A DNA stretch of 6,777 bases from JBEKZQ01 sp049509675 (GCA_049509675.1 JBEKZQ010000583.1:1-6777), one strand, 5' to 3'; positions 1 to 5,553 are shown, counted from the first letter of the stretch. The notes: generated by a model from the letters alone, not told the origin. A program made the numbers and translations.

Positions 1-879
1 CGAAAAGGTCCGGTACTGCGACTGGAGCAGCTTCTCCCGCAACGCCGCATCACGGGCCAGACGCGCCGCGTCGGAGGGCGGTGCATGTTCGGGCAAACCG
101 CTCAACTGATCGAAGACCTCTTGGGCATCGTGCGCGATGCGCACTGCTTCGTGGTGCCTGTCGCTCGGGTCATAAACCGCGCGGAACACGTCGTCTTGCC
201 AGGCGACGCCGCACAGCGCCGCCGCCTGTCGCAGATCGTCCTGCAAGACGCGGGGATCGAAACGAACCGTTGCCTGCGGGCCGCCCCAGCGCCGGCGAAT
301 CTCGCCGATCCGCCGCAGGTTCACCGCCACGACGTCCAAGGCTTCCGCATAGCTGTACCGCCCTTTGCCACGCATGAAGACGCTCATGGCGACCTCGTGC
401 GGCGAGCGGAGCAGCGTCAGCAGGACGGTCCGCAGTTGCGGAAAACCGGCCAGCACCAGGCTCCAATAGGGCCACATCAGCACCACGCGCGGATCCTTGA
501 ACCCCGAAACGGCCGCCGATTCGGCCAGTTGTCGGATCATCTCGCGGCCGCGTTCCAATTCGGCGTCGATCAGCGCCGCGTCCGGCTCCCATCGCCCCTC
601 GGACTGCAAGAAGTCCGCCAGGTCCTGCGACGATTGCGGCATGTCGCCGTCGAAGCCGAACACCTGCTGCTGCAACCGCATGTTGAGATGATTGAGCGGC
701 ACCGGCTCGAAGTGTCCGTGCCGGTTGCTTTCCAGCGGCCCGATCAACTCGAACGGTCCCAACGACATCCCCAGCCGTTGCAACAGGTTCATGGTCAGGC
801 TGGAGCCGCTGCGGTGCATGCTCAGAACGACAACCAGCGTACGTCCGGCCGGTGGCGAGTTCGCCTGTGGGTGCATCAT
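1..879 (-). CDS. Sulfotransferase family protein, 3' end cut by window edge
   Basis: A reading frame of 293 codons without a stop runs from ATG at 879 to the left edge. It probably transfers a sulfo group from PAPS to a glycan or other hydroxyl acceptor in the cytoplasm. Seen: near the N-terminus, VVVLSMHRSGSSLTMNLL (residues 16-33) has the form of the 5'-phosphosulfate-binding loop. GFKDPR (126-131) is a block common in bacterial sulfotransferases. LLRSPHEVAMS (156-166) fits the 3'-phosphate-binding motif, with R158 and S166 as likely PAPS contacts. ATG-ATG occurs at 879/876 behind GGTTGGAAGC; either could be the start, and the second has the better spacing. A stop lies upstream in frame at about 925. 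The gene follows the glycosyltransferase by 70 bases and has its own promoter cassette, so sulfation of that enzyme's product is a reasonable inference. The acceptor is unknown. The family call is firm; the C-terminus is missing. Confidence 0.9.
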   Translation of the reverse strand, partial: MMHPQANSPPAGRTLVVVLSMHRSGSSLTMNLLQRLGMSLGPFELIGPLESNRHGHFEPVPLNHLNMRLQQQVFGFDGDMPQSSQDLADFLQSEGRWEPDAALIDAELERGREMIRQLAESAAVSGFKDPRVVLMWPYWSLVLAGFPQLRTVLLTLLRSPHEVAMSVFMRGKGRYSYAEALDVVAVNLRRIGEIRRRWGGPQATVRFDPRVLQDDLRQAAALCGVAWQDDVFRAVYDPSDRHHEAVRIAHDAQEVFDQLSGLPEHAPPSDAARLARDAALREKLLQSQYRTFS

Positions 880-881
880 GC

Positions 882-933
882 TTCCAACCAATTGCGGGAT
901 GATATCGCCAACGCAGGCCGAGGGTCAATAGTA
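882..933 (-). repeat. Promoter/leader cassette, copy 1 (before the sulfotransferase)
   Basis: This 52-base segment, read on the minus strand from 933 to 882, matches the segment at 3803-3752 at 47 of 52 positions. Three of the five differences fall within a 4-base patch in the promoter spacer; the other two are single changes near the ribosome-binding stretch. Copies begin TACTATTGACCCTCG and end GCAATTGGT(T or G)GGAA, just before the start codon. The genes downstream are unrelated, so the similarity is confined to the regulatory DNA. Confidence 0.9.
899..928 (-). promoter_or_regulatory. Sigma70-like promoter of the sulfotransferase gene
   Basis: On the minus strand TTGACC (928-923) and TATCAT (904-899) are separated by 18 bases; each hexamer matches the consensus at five of six positions. 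Transcription would begin near 893-890, leaving a leader of only about 12-15 bases before ATG 879. The promoter lies in the 70-base gap after the glycosyltransferase stop, so the sulfotransferase could be made independently as well as by read-through. The core elements are identical in the second cassette. Confidence 0.6.
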
Positions 934-949
934 ACCTTTCCGCGCGGAG

Positions 950-3751
950 TCATGCGGCCGCCTCCGCCTTGCCATGTTCGCGCCGCATTCCCGGCATCGG
1001 CAGCACGCTGAACTTCTCGTCGGGGCAGCCCGGCATCCGCCAGGTCTTGCCGCGCCCCCTGGCGATCGCATCGAGGCGGGCCTGGTACATGCGGCCCACC
1101 GCCTCCGGAGAAAAGTCCCGTTCAATCGTCTCGCGGCCGCGGAGTCCCAACTCCCGGGCCCAGCAGCGATCGTTCACCACTCTTGCCATGAACCAGGCGG
1201 CGTGCTCCACGTCGGGATCCGCCCACACCATTCCCCGCGCACACGATTCATAGGCGTTGCCCACCGCGACGGGCTTCCACCGGACGCAACAGGAATTGTC
1301 CGGGTTCATGAAGTCCAAATTGCCCGACCAGTTCGTGCCGATCACCGGCTTGCCCAACGACATGGCTTCGGCCAGCCCCAGGCCGAAGCCCTCGGAGCGG
1401 TGCAACGATAAATAACAGTCGCACAGCGATTCCAGGTTGGAGACATCCTGACGCGAGAGGATTTGATCCAGGACGACGACCCCCGGGTGGCCGCGCACGA
1501 GTTCCTTGAGCGATTCGATCTGGTCGGGGAAGCTCCGCGGGTTGTTGATCTTTACCACCAGCGCGATGTCCTTCGGGTCGGGAAAGGCGCGGCAGAACGC
1601 CCGAATTGCCGCCTGCGGATTCTTGCGGCCTTGGAAGGAGTGCGTGTCGTACATCGCCAGGAACAGGAACTTCGACTCGGGCAGACCCAGGTCGGACCGG
1701 CGCACGGCCGGATCGGGCATGACGCGGACCCCGTGGGGCATGCGGAGCACGGGAACGGACGTCTTGCGGCTGATCGCTTCGACCACGAAGGTGGCCGGCG
1801 CCCAGACCTCGTCGACCATCTCGAAGGCCGGCACCCAGGCGTCCGGAAAGTCGGTCAACTCCCAGGCCCAGTAGCCGATGTTGTAGTGCCCTGCGAAGAA
1901 TTTCGCTCCCAGGTGCTCATAGGCGTACACCAGTTGGTCGGCGTTGATGTGGAACACGTTGACCCAGTACTTGTTCTCGGCGGCGATCTTGTGTTCCCAG
2001 CGTTGGTCGGCAACGCGGCTGTTGTTGCCCACGTTGAAATCGTGCATCGAGAACGGAAGCCCGACGGCCTGGCAGGCCTGCGCCGCCAGTCGCGACGATT
2101 CCCCAATGCCCATTTCCGCACGCACGTAGCCGGCGATGCTCATGCCGTACTCGACTTTCGCCTCTTCCTGCGGGCCGCCTTCCGGCTCCGCGACGACGCG
2201 CATTTCCACCGTCGGGGCGGCAGCGAGCGGAATCACCGCGGCGTCCGGGCCGATTACCGCTGCGACCTCGCCCGAGGCCAATCGCCGCAGTCCGACGCGC
2301 AACCGGCCGGGCAAACGCCGATAAGCGGCGCAACACCACCGCGACTGCCGCAACTTGCCGACCATGCGCTGCCACGCGCCGGGCGGCTGGTCGCGGCCCG
2401 TCAGGCTCAACAAAACGGCTTTCAACCCGCGGCGCATACGCGCCGGTAGCACGGCGCGGGCGGCAGCCCGCATCGGCTCGACGACGATCCGCCGCGCCAG
2501 GCTGGCGCTCCGCGGCTGGAGTCGAGCGTCCGACGCCGCCGGCACGCTCTGCTCGATATCGAGCGCCGCGGCCGGCAGTCGTTTCTGCTGATCTTGGCGC
2601 ACGGGAGCCACGAATCGATCGGGGATCTGCTCTTCGGCCGCGCCGTGCGGGCAGAACCAGTCGACAAATGCCGCCCGATCGTGATCGCAAATGTCGGGGA
2701 AGGCCCGCTGCAAATCGACGCGCTTCTCCCAAATCGCGCGCATCAGCCGCGTCACCAGAGGACTGGGCGCGGCGCCCCAGGGAGCGTTCAAGTAGGCATG
2801 ATCGGCCCTGAACGGGTCGTCGCCGCACAACTGCTGGGCTTCCGGATCGTTGCGATAACATGCCCGCACCAGGTCCGGGATGGGTGTTCCGTCGGCCCAT
2901 GTCGCGAAGGCATAAGCAGCGGAGCGATAGCTCTCGAAGCCGTGGTCGCGCACGGCCCGGCAATAGTCTTCTGCCAGGGCCTGCACCTCCGCAAGATCGG
3001 GCAGACGGTAGCGATCCTGGTACTTGGAGAGGTTTTGGGGGGCCGCCGGGTCCATGCCGCTGAAGTGGAAGAACACCAGCGGTTGGGAGTTGACCAGCAG
3101 TGCGCTGCCCTGCCGCCGCACCGCGCGGTGCTCCAGGTTCCAATAAGCCACGTTGTAGCCCGGATGCCGCAACACGCTTACGCCGTCGAACAGGCCGGGA
3201 ACCAGATCGATCCATTTCTGATCGACGAACAGGCCGTTGGCGAAATCGATGCGGCAGTCAAACTCCAGCTTGCGCTGCCACCACGTGAGGAAGTCGTTCA
3301 ACTGCGGATGTCGCGCCAAGGCCAGGAACCCCAGGTTGTAACACCCGGCGATGAGAATGTCGTGATCGTGCGGCCTGTGCTCTCCGCTCAGCGGCGCAGT
3401 CAAGTGCGGCGTGCGATAGACGTAGATGTCCGGATCGAGATAGACGACTCGATCCATCCCCTTGCATTGGAAGAGCCACTCCAGGAACCAGGGCTTGACC
3501 GCCGTGTTGCACTCCGTCACGTTGTAACGGAACAAGAAACGCTTCCGGCCCGGCAGCGGAAGTTCCCCCACCGGCAGCACCTCGAACGGTTCGCCCGTCA
3601 ACGGCAGATCGCCCGGCTCGTCGACAAGGAGCACGTAAGGGCGCCACTCGGGATTTGTCCGCCGAACCGATTCCATCAAGGTTCGGGCAAAATGCAGATA
3701 GTTCCTGGAAATGATCGTACAGACAGCGGTGCGTTTCGCCTCCATGCTCAT
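950..3751 (-). CDS. Two-domain glycosyltransferase (GT-A DxD domain plus GT4-type GT-B domain)
   Basis: About 933 residues, probably cytoplasmic or membrane-associated, building a surface or secreted glycan from nucleotide sugars. Seen: residues about 8-270 read as a GT-A fold, starting TAVCTIISRNYLHFARTL and carrying YLDPDIYVY with the metal-binding D106-P-D108. Residues about 280-380 form a helical block with AFPD and DR..F..WF patterns often found next to glycan enzymes. Residues about 380-530 are a low-complexity, arginine-rich linker. Residues about 535-900 are GT-B: GYVRAEMGIGE (541-551), FQGRKNP (706-712), and EGFGLGLAE (787-795), the E-x7-E donor-site motif of GT4 enzymes. The fusion could add two successive sugars; donors and acceptors are unknown. 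ATG 3751 is used; ATG 3745 has better spacing from GGTGGG and may be the true start. A TTG at 3781 keeps the frame open but lies upstream of the proposed -10 box. The sulfotransferase gene follows. Confidence 0.88.
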   Translation of the reverse strand: MSMEAKRTAVCTIISRNYLHFARTLMESVRRTNPEWRPYVLLVDEPGDLPLTGEPFEVLPVGELPLPGRKRFLFRYNVTECNTAVKPWFLEWLFQCKGMDRVVYLDPDIYVYRTPHLTAPLSGEHRPHDHDILIAGCYNLGFLALARHPQLNDFLTWWQRKLEFDCRIDFANGLFVDQKWIDLVPGLFDGVSVLRHPGYNVAYWNLEHRAVRRQGSALLVNSQPLVFFHFSGMDPAAPQNLSKYQDRYRLPDLAEVQALAEDYCRAVRDHGFESYRSAAYAFATWADGTPIPDLVRACYRNDPEAQQLCGDDPFRADHAYLNAPWGAAPSPLVTRLMRAIWEKRVDLQRAFPDICDHDRAAFVDWFCPHGAAEEQIPDRFVAPVRQDQQKRLPAAALDIEQSVPAASDARLQPRSASLARRIVVEPMRAAARAVLPARMRRGLKAVLLSLTGRDQPPGAWQRMVGKLRQSRWCCAAYRRLPGRLRVGLRRLASGEVAAVIGPDAAVIPLAAAPTVEMRVVAEPEGGPQEEAKVEYGMSIAGYVRAEMGIGESSRLAAQACQAVGLPFSMHDFNVGNNSRVADQRWEHKIAAENKYWVNVFHINADQLVYAYEHLGAKFFAGHYNIGYWAWELTDFPDAWVPAFEMVDEVWAPATFVVEAISRKTSVPVLRMPHGVRVMPDPAVRRSDLGLPESKFLFLAMYDTHSFQGRKNPQAAIRAFCRAFPDPKDIALVVKINNPRSFPDQIESLKELVRGHPGVVVLDQILSRQDVSNLESLCDCYLSLHRSEGFGLGLAEAMSLGKPVIGTNWSGNLDFMNPDNSCCVRWKPVAVGNAYESCARGMVWADPDVEHAAWFMARVVNDRCWARELGLRGRETIERDFSPEAVGRMYQARLDAIARGRGKTWRMPGCPDEKFSVLPMPGMRREHGKAEAAA

Positions 3752-3803
3752 TTCCCACCAATTGCCGGATGATATCGCCAACGCCGATCGAGGGTCAATA
3801 GTA
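3752..3803 (-). repeat. Promoter/leader cassette, copy 2 (before the glycosyltransferase)
   Basis: This is the second copy of the 52-base cassette, read on the minus strand from 3803 to 3752. It matches the copy at 933-882 at 47 of 52 positions with no gaps. Similarity begins abruptly at TACTATTGACC and stops at the GGAA just before the start codon, where this copy has four extra bases (ATGA) before the shared GCATG. No similarity extends into either coding region. Confidence 0.9.
3769..3798 (-). promoter_or_regulatory. Sigma70-like promoter of the glycosyltransferase gene
   Basis: On the minus strand TTGACC (3798-3793) and TATCAT (3774-3769) are separated by 18 bases. Initiation near 3763-3760 would give a leader of about 10-20 bases that contains the GGTGGGA ribosome-binding stretch (3759-3753). 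The bases between the -10 box and the start codon are also conserved in the second cassette, so the repeat covers promoter and translation initiation region together. Confidence 0.6.
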
Positions 3804-3868
3804 GATTGCGGAGGTCAAGGCTGGAAAACTGGGAATACTGGAGAAGGTCCCCTGTGTTAATCAATCAA

Positions 3869-3909
3869 GGACACAATAGTAGTTTCTTGACGAAACCAGT
3901 AATGTGTCC
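3869..3909. repeat. 41-base imperfect hairpin (18-base arms, GGACACA...TGTGTCC)
   Basis: Arms 3869-3886 and 3892-3909 pair at 15 of 18 positions around a 5-base TTGAC loop. The arm ends are GGACACA and TGTGTCC. A related GTCCCCTGTGTT string sits just to the left at 3848-3859. Such GTGTCC-ended palindromes recall REP-like elements mobilised by REP-associated tyrosine transposases, but no transposase is present, so that link is only a guess. Confidence 0.7.
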
Positions 3910-3939
3910 CCTCGGCATCCTCGGCAAGTCCCCTCGGCA
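3906..3939. repeat. Short direct repeat with three CCTCGGCA copies
   Basis: GTCCCCTCGGCA occurs at 3906-3917 and again at 3928-3939, a 22-base period. An additional CCTCGGCA lies between them at 3919-3926. The first copy overlaps the right arm of the preceding hairpin. No function is evident; it could be slippage or a repeat boundary. Confidence 0.75.
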
Positions 3940-4027
3940 AAATAGGGTCGTTCACGACCCTTCCCGCCGTAGGCGGTAGTAGGCCCGACGTTCACGTCGG
4001 GTTGGCAAAGATGCGCGCTCCGGCGCG

Positions 4028-4080
4028 CCGCTCGCCCCGTCCGCCCGCCGCCATCGGCGGAGGGCGGACAGGGCGAGCGG
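4028..4080. repeat. 53-base GC-rich palindrome at the centre of the composite element
   Basis: Arms 4028-4052 and 4056-4080 pair at 23 of 25 positions around a 3-base ATC loop. An outer GCTCCG (4017-4022) and CGGAGC (4082-4087) extend the symmetry. It sits between the two mirror-image arms of the composite and would be a very stable hairpin in either strand. Confidence 0.85.
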
Positions 4081-4149
4081 ACGGAGCAAAGCGCGGTCGC
4101 GCTGGTCTACCCGTGCTGAAGCATGGGCCTAGAACCGCCTACGGCGGAA

Positions 4150-4167
4150 AGCCCGATGAATCGGGCT
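4150..4167 (-). terminator. Possible terminator hairpin after the PEP-CTERM gene
   Basis: On the minus strand, 14 bases beyond the stop codon, AGCCCGA-TTCA-TCGGGCT forms a perfect 7-base-pair stem followed by only TT before CC. The lack of a T tract makes it a weak intrinsic terminator; it is also the outer hairpin of the composite element, so it may instead block 3' exonucleases. Confidence 0.35.
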
Positions 4168-4180
4168 GGATGCAAGCGCC

Positions 4181-5179
4181 TCAGGCGTTCCGGCGTAGTC
4201 TCCAGATTCCAAACGCCAACGCGCCGGCAAGCAGCATGGCGATTCCACCGGGCTCAGGGCTCGCTGCGCTACCTGCAACACGGAAACCGACGAAGAGGTA
4301 CTCGTCCGACGGTGAATAGCTGCCGCGGTAGGACGAGGCCAGGTAAAGCCAGTTGTAGAGCCACGACCCGCCACGCAAACCCCGATATTCACCGCTGAAG
4401 TTGGCTTCGTTCCATTGAAAGACATTGCCGCCTTGATCAAACGTCCCATAGGGCCCGGGAGATTCCGAAAATGCGCCGACCGCCGTCAAGTAGTTTGTCG
4501 GGTCGGTGTAGTCGTTAACGTAATAATTGGCGTTGTTGCCGGTGTCGGGCAGCGTGTTGCCGGGCGCCGTGTTGCTCTTCGTCGGATAGGTCCAATAACC
4601 AGCGTTGGTGCTACCTCCTTTGTAGTACGCCGACTTATACCATTCGTTCTCCGAGGGGATGAAATAGGTCGCCCCGGGGTTGCGGGTTATTGCCATCAAG
4701 GCCGAATCCGTGATTGCCCCGTTGAGCGTGTAGGCACCGGTTTCCGTCGTGCCGTTCCCTTCAGGCGCATTTGGCTGACCATTTTGCAGCCAGTTCGCAA
4801 AACGGGCCGCATCGCCCCAGGTCTCGTAGTTGACCGGGAAACTGCCGTTCCTGGTGGTCGCGTAGCTGTAGGTGCCCGAGCTGACGGTTTGAGAAATGCC
4901 ACACGCGGCGAATTGGCTTGCCATGTTCGAGTTGTATAAACCGTATGGGTCGCTCGTCGTGGCCACGGCATTAAGAAACGCGGCGTACTGCGAAGTCGTC
5001 ACATCGAACTTCCCCATCTGGTAGGTATAGCCGACTGCCCCGTAGCCGTTCGTATCCGCCGCGTTGCCCGGATCGCCCACGGTCACCATAGCCATAGTGA
5101 TCGTGCTGGCCTCGGCGGACAGCACGCTGGCGGCCGCCACGGCCGCCGCCAGGATAATCGTGTTCAGCGTGTACTTCAT
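4181..5179 (-). CDS. Secreted PEP-CTERM protein with degenerate SUMF1/FGE-like domain
   Basis: 332 residues. Seen: a signal peptide, MKYTLNTIILAAAVAAASVL, with likely cleavage at AEA|S (24/25). Residues about 29-303 carry SUMF1/FGE-type landmarks: MGKFDVTTSQYAAFLNAV, PVNYETWGDAARFANWL, YFIPSENEWYKSAYY, YGTFDQGGNVFQWNE, GLRGGSW and VGFRV. The C-terminus is SPEPGG (307-312), a hydrophobic helix (about 313-325), then RLRR: a PEP-CTERM sorting tail, normally processed by an exosortase, which is not in this window. Known: active FGE oxidises sulfatase cysteines and uses two cysteines shortly after RGGS. Here that stretch reads RGGSWLYNWLYLASSYRG, and the only cysteine is C93, so FGE catalysis is unlikely; a structural or binding role at the envelope is inferred. 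Start chosen at ATG 5179 because of the signal peptide and GGGAGA six bases upstream; the frame stays open to 5260 without protein-like sequence. It has its own promoter. Confidence 0.9.
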   Translation of the reverse strand: MKYTLNTIILAAAVAAASVLSAEASTITMAMVTVGDPGNAADTNGYGAVGYTYQMGKFDVTTSQYAAFLNAVATTSDPYGLYNSNMASQFAACGISQTVSSGTYSYATTRNGSFPVNYETWGDAARFANWLQNGQPNAPEGNGTTETGAYTLNGAITDSALMAITRNPGATYFIPSENEWYKSAYYKGGSTNAGYWTYPTKSNTAPGNTLPDTGNNANYYVNDYTDPTNYLTAVGAFSESPGPYGTFDQGGNVFQWNEANFSGEYRGLRGGSWLYNWLYLASSYRGSYSPSDEYLFVGFRVAGSAASPEPGGIAMLLAGALAFGIWRLRRNA

Positions 5180-5185
5180 CGTCGT

Positions 5186-5191
5186 TCTCCC
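5186..5191 (-). promoter_or_regulatory. Ribosome binding site that fixes the PEP-CTERM gene start
   Basis: GGGAGA on the minus strand lies six bases before ATG 5179. It is the clearest Shine-Dalgarno match in the window and supports this start, which also places the signal peptide at the N-terminus. Confidence 0.8.
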
Positions 5192-5207
5192 ATTGTTTCT
5201 TCCGTAG

Positions 5208-5257
5208 GACGGATTGCTAATCCGTCTGGTTTCCGAGGACGGATAAGCAATCCGTCC
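5208..5257. repeat. Pair of inverted GGACGGAT hairpins in the PEP-CTERM leader
   Basis: Hairpin one is GACGGATT-GCT-AATCCGTC (5208-5226). Hairpin two is GGACGGAT-AAGCA-ATCCGTCC (5237-5257). Read on the opposite strand, hairpin two is nearly identical to hairpin one, so they are head-to-head copies separated by about 10 bases. Both lie between the proposed transcription start and the ribosome binding site. Confidence 0.85.
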
Positions 5258-5268
5258 CACAGCCTTAC

Positions 5269-5322
5269 GTACTCATCTCGCTGGAGCGAGATGTCAGACC
5301 TCTCGCGGAGCGAGAGGAGTAC
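5269..5322. repeat. Pair of TCTCGC/GCGAGA hairpins enclosed by GTACTC/GAGTAC
   Basis: CATCTCGC-TGGA-GCGAGATG (5274-5293) and CCTCTCGC-GGA-GCGAGAGG (5299-5317) are direct copies. Their second base pair differs as A-T against C-G, which keeps pairing. GTACTC (5269-5274) and GAGTAC (5317-5322) lie at the outer edges and could pair with each other instead. This pair would be transcribed at the 5' end of the PEP-CTERM mRNA. Confidence 0.85.
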
Positions 5323-5351
5323 TTTCGATCCTCTGGGACTCCCACAACCAG

Positions 5352-5380
5352 ATTCTACTAAAATGCGGTGAGTCTGTCCA
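5352..5380 (-). promoter_or_regulatory. Strong sigma70-like promoter of the PEP-CTERM gene
   Basis: On the minus strand TGGACA (5380-5375) and TAGAAT (5357-5352) are 17 bases apart; each matches the consensus at five of six positions and the spacing is optimal. The bases behind the -35 box (about 5381-5415) are unusually AT-rich for this genome and may act as an UP element. Initiation near 5345 would give an untranslated leader of about 165 bases containing four hairpins. Confidence 0.65.
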
Positions 5381-5426
5381 GAGATTTGCGAAGAATTTGT
5401 GAAAAATTTACCAAGAGAACTGCAAA

Positions 5427-5452
5427 GTTGCGATGTGCCACATTGGTGCAAC
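5427..5452. promoter_or_regulatory. Possible operator-like dyad upstream of the PEP-CTERM promoter
   Basis: GTTGC (5427-5431), ATGTG (5433-5437), CACAT (5439-5443) and GCAAC (5448-5452) form a nested symmetric site about 47 bases upstream of the -35 box. With a one-base centre it suits a dimeric DNA-binding protein better than an RNA hairpin. This may be chance. Confidence 0.25.
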
Positions 5453-5499
5453 AACCACTCGGTGTAATCGGGCGTATTGGGCATTGTACCGACTAGCAA

Positions 5500-5553
5500 C
5501 CCCCCTCACCCCAACCCTCTCCCGGAGGGAGAGGGGGAACGTGCCCTCGCCCC
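5500..5553. repeat. Widespread CCCTCTCCC/GGGAGAGGG palindromic extragenic repeat
   Basis: CCCTCTCCC-GGA-GGGAGAGGG (5515-5535) is a perfect 9-base stem preceded by CCCCTCACCCCAA. This type of element is scattered through many bacterial genomes and gives well-known spurious peptides such as LTPTLSRRERG, seen here too. It lies after the peptidase stop codon and may help end or protect that transcript, although no T tract follows on the minus strand. Confidence 0.8.

Larger units (their letters stand above)
3944..4167. repeat. Composite inverted element: mirror-image hairpin triplets around a central palindrome
   Basis: Left arm 3944-4001 and right arm 4110-4167 (read on the opposite strand) have identical layout: 7-base stem, TTCA loop, 7-base stem, 2 bases, CCGCC-GTA-GGCGG hairpin, 3 bases, TAGG, 7-base stem, TTCA loop, 7-base stem; 58 bases each. 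They match at 38 of 58 positions. Seventeen of the 20 differences lie in the TTCA-loop stems, and almost all keep pairing, for example AGGGTCG/CGACCCT against AGCCCGA/TCGGGCT. The one unpaired change (A with C on the minus strand) is a G-U pair on the plus strand. Inside the arms are GC hairpins at 4013-4028 and 4090-4103 and a central palindrome at 4028-4080. It resembles a REP/BIME-type composite but is unusually ordered. Confidence 0.85.
3804..4180. other. Intergenic region without a gene, filled with inverted and direct repeats
   Basis: No reading frame here looks like a protein. The stretch 3804-3868 shows no clear structure. From 3869 onward there is a 41-base hairpin, a short direct repeat with three CCTCGGCA copies, and a 224-base composite of hairpins (3944-4167) ending just past the stop codon of the PEP-CTERM gene. 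The region lies upstream of the glycosyltransferase promoter and downstream of the PEP-CTERM gene, so it could hold termination or mRNA-stabilising signals for the latter. Confidence 0.75.

Noticed and set aside
170..928. Minus-strand 252-codon frame overlapping the sulfotransferase
   Set aside because: It is a shifted frame of the same DNA; the motifs SMHRSGSS, FKDPR and LLRSPHEVAMS appear only in the frame starting at 879.
85..1011. Long plus-strand frame opposite the sulfotransferase
   Set aside because: It is antisense to a frame with clear PAPS-binding motifs, and its own product is rich in Arg, His and Gln with no recognisable domain.
1463..3772. Plus-strand frames of 328 and 392 codons opposite the glycosyltransferase
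   Set aside because: They are antisense shadows in a high-GC gene; the minus-strand frame carries DPD and E-x7-E motifs and continuous domains.
3752..3781. TTG at 3781 as the glycosyltransferase start
   Set aside because: It would place the start upstream of the proposed -10 box TATCAT and translate conserved leader DNA; ATG 3751 or 3745 fits better.
3944..4167. CRISPR array
   Set aside because: The repeats are hairpins of different sequence in mirror-image order, not identical direct repeats with regular unique spacers.
4002..4398. Short plus-strand frames across the composite hairpin element
   Set aside because: They translate the palindromes and then run antisense to the PEP-CTERM gene; no ribosome binding site or protein-like sequence supports them.
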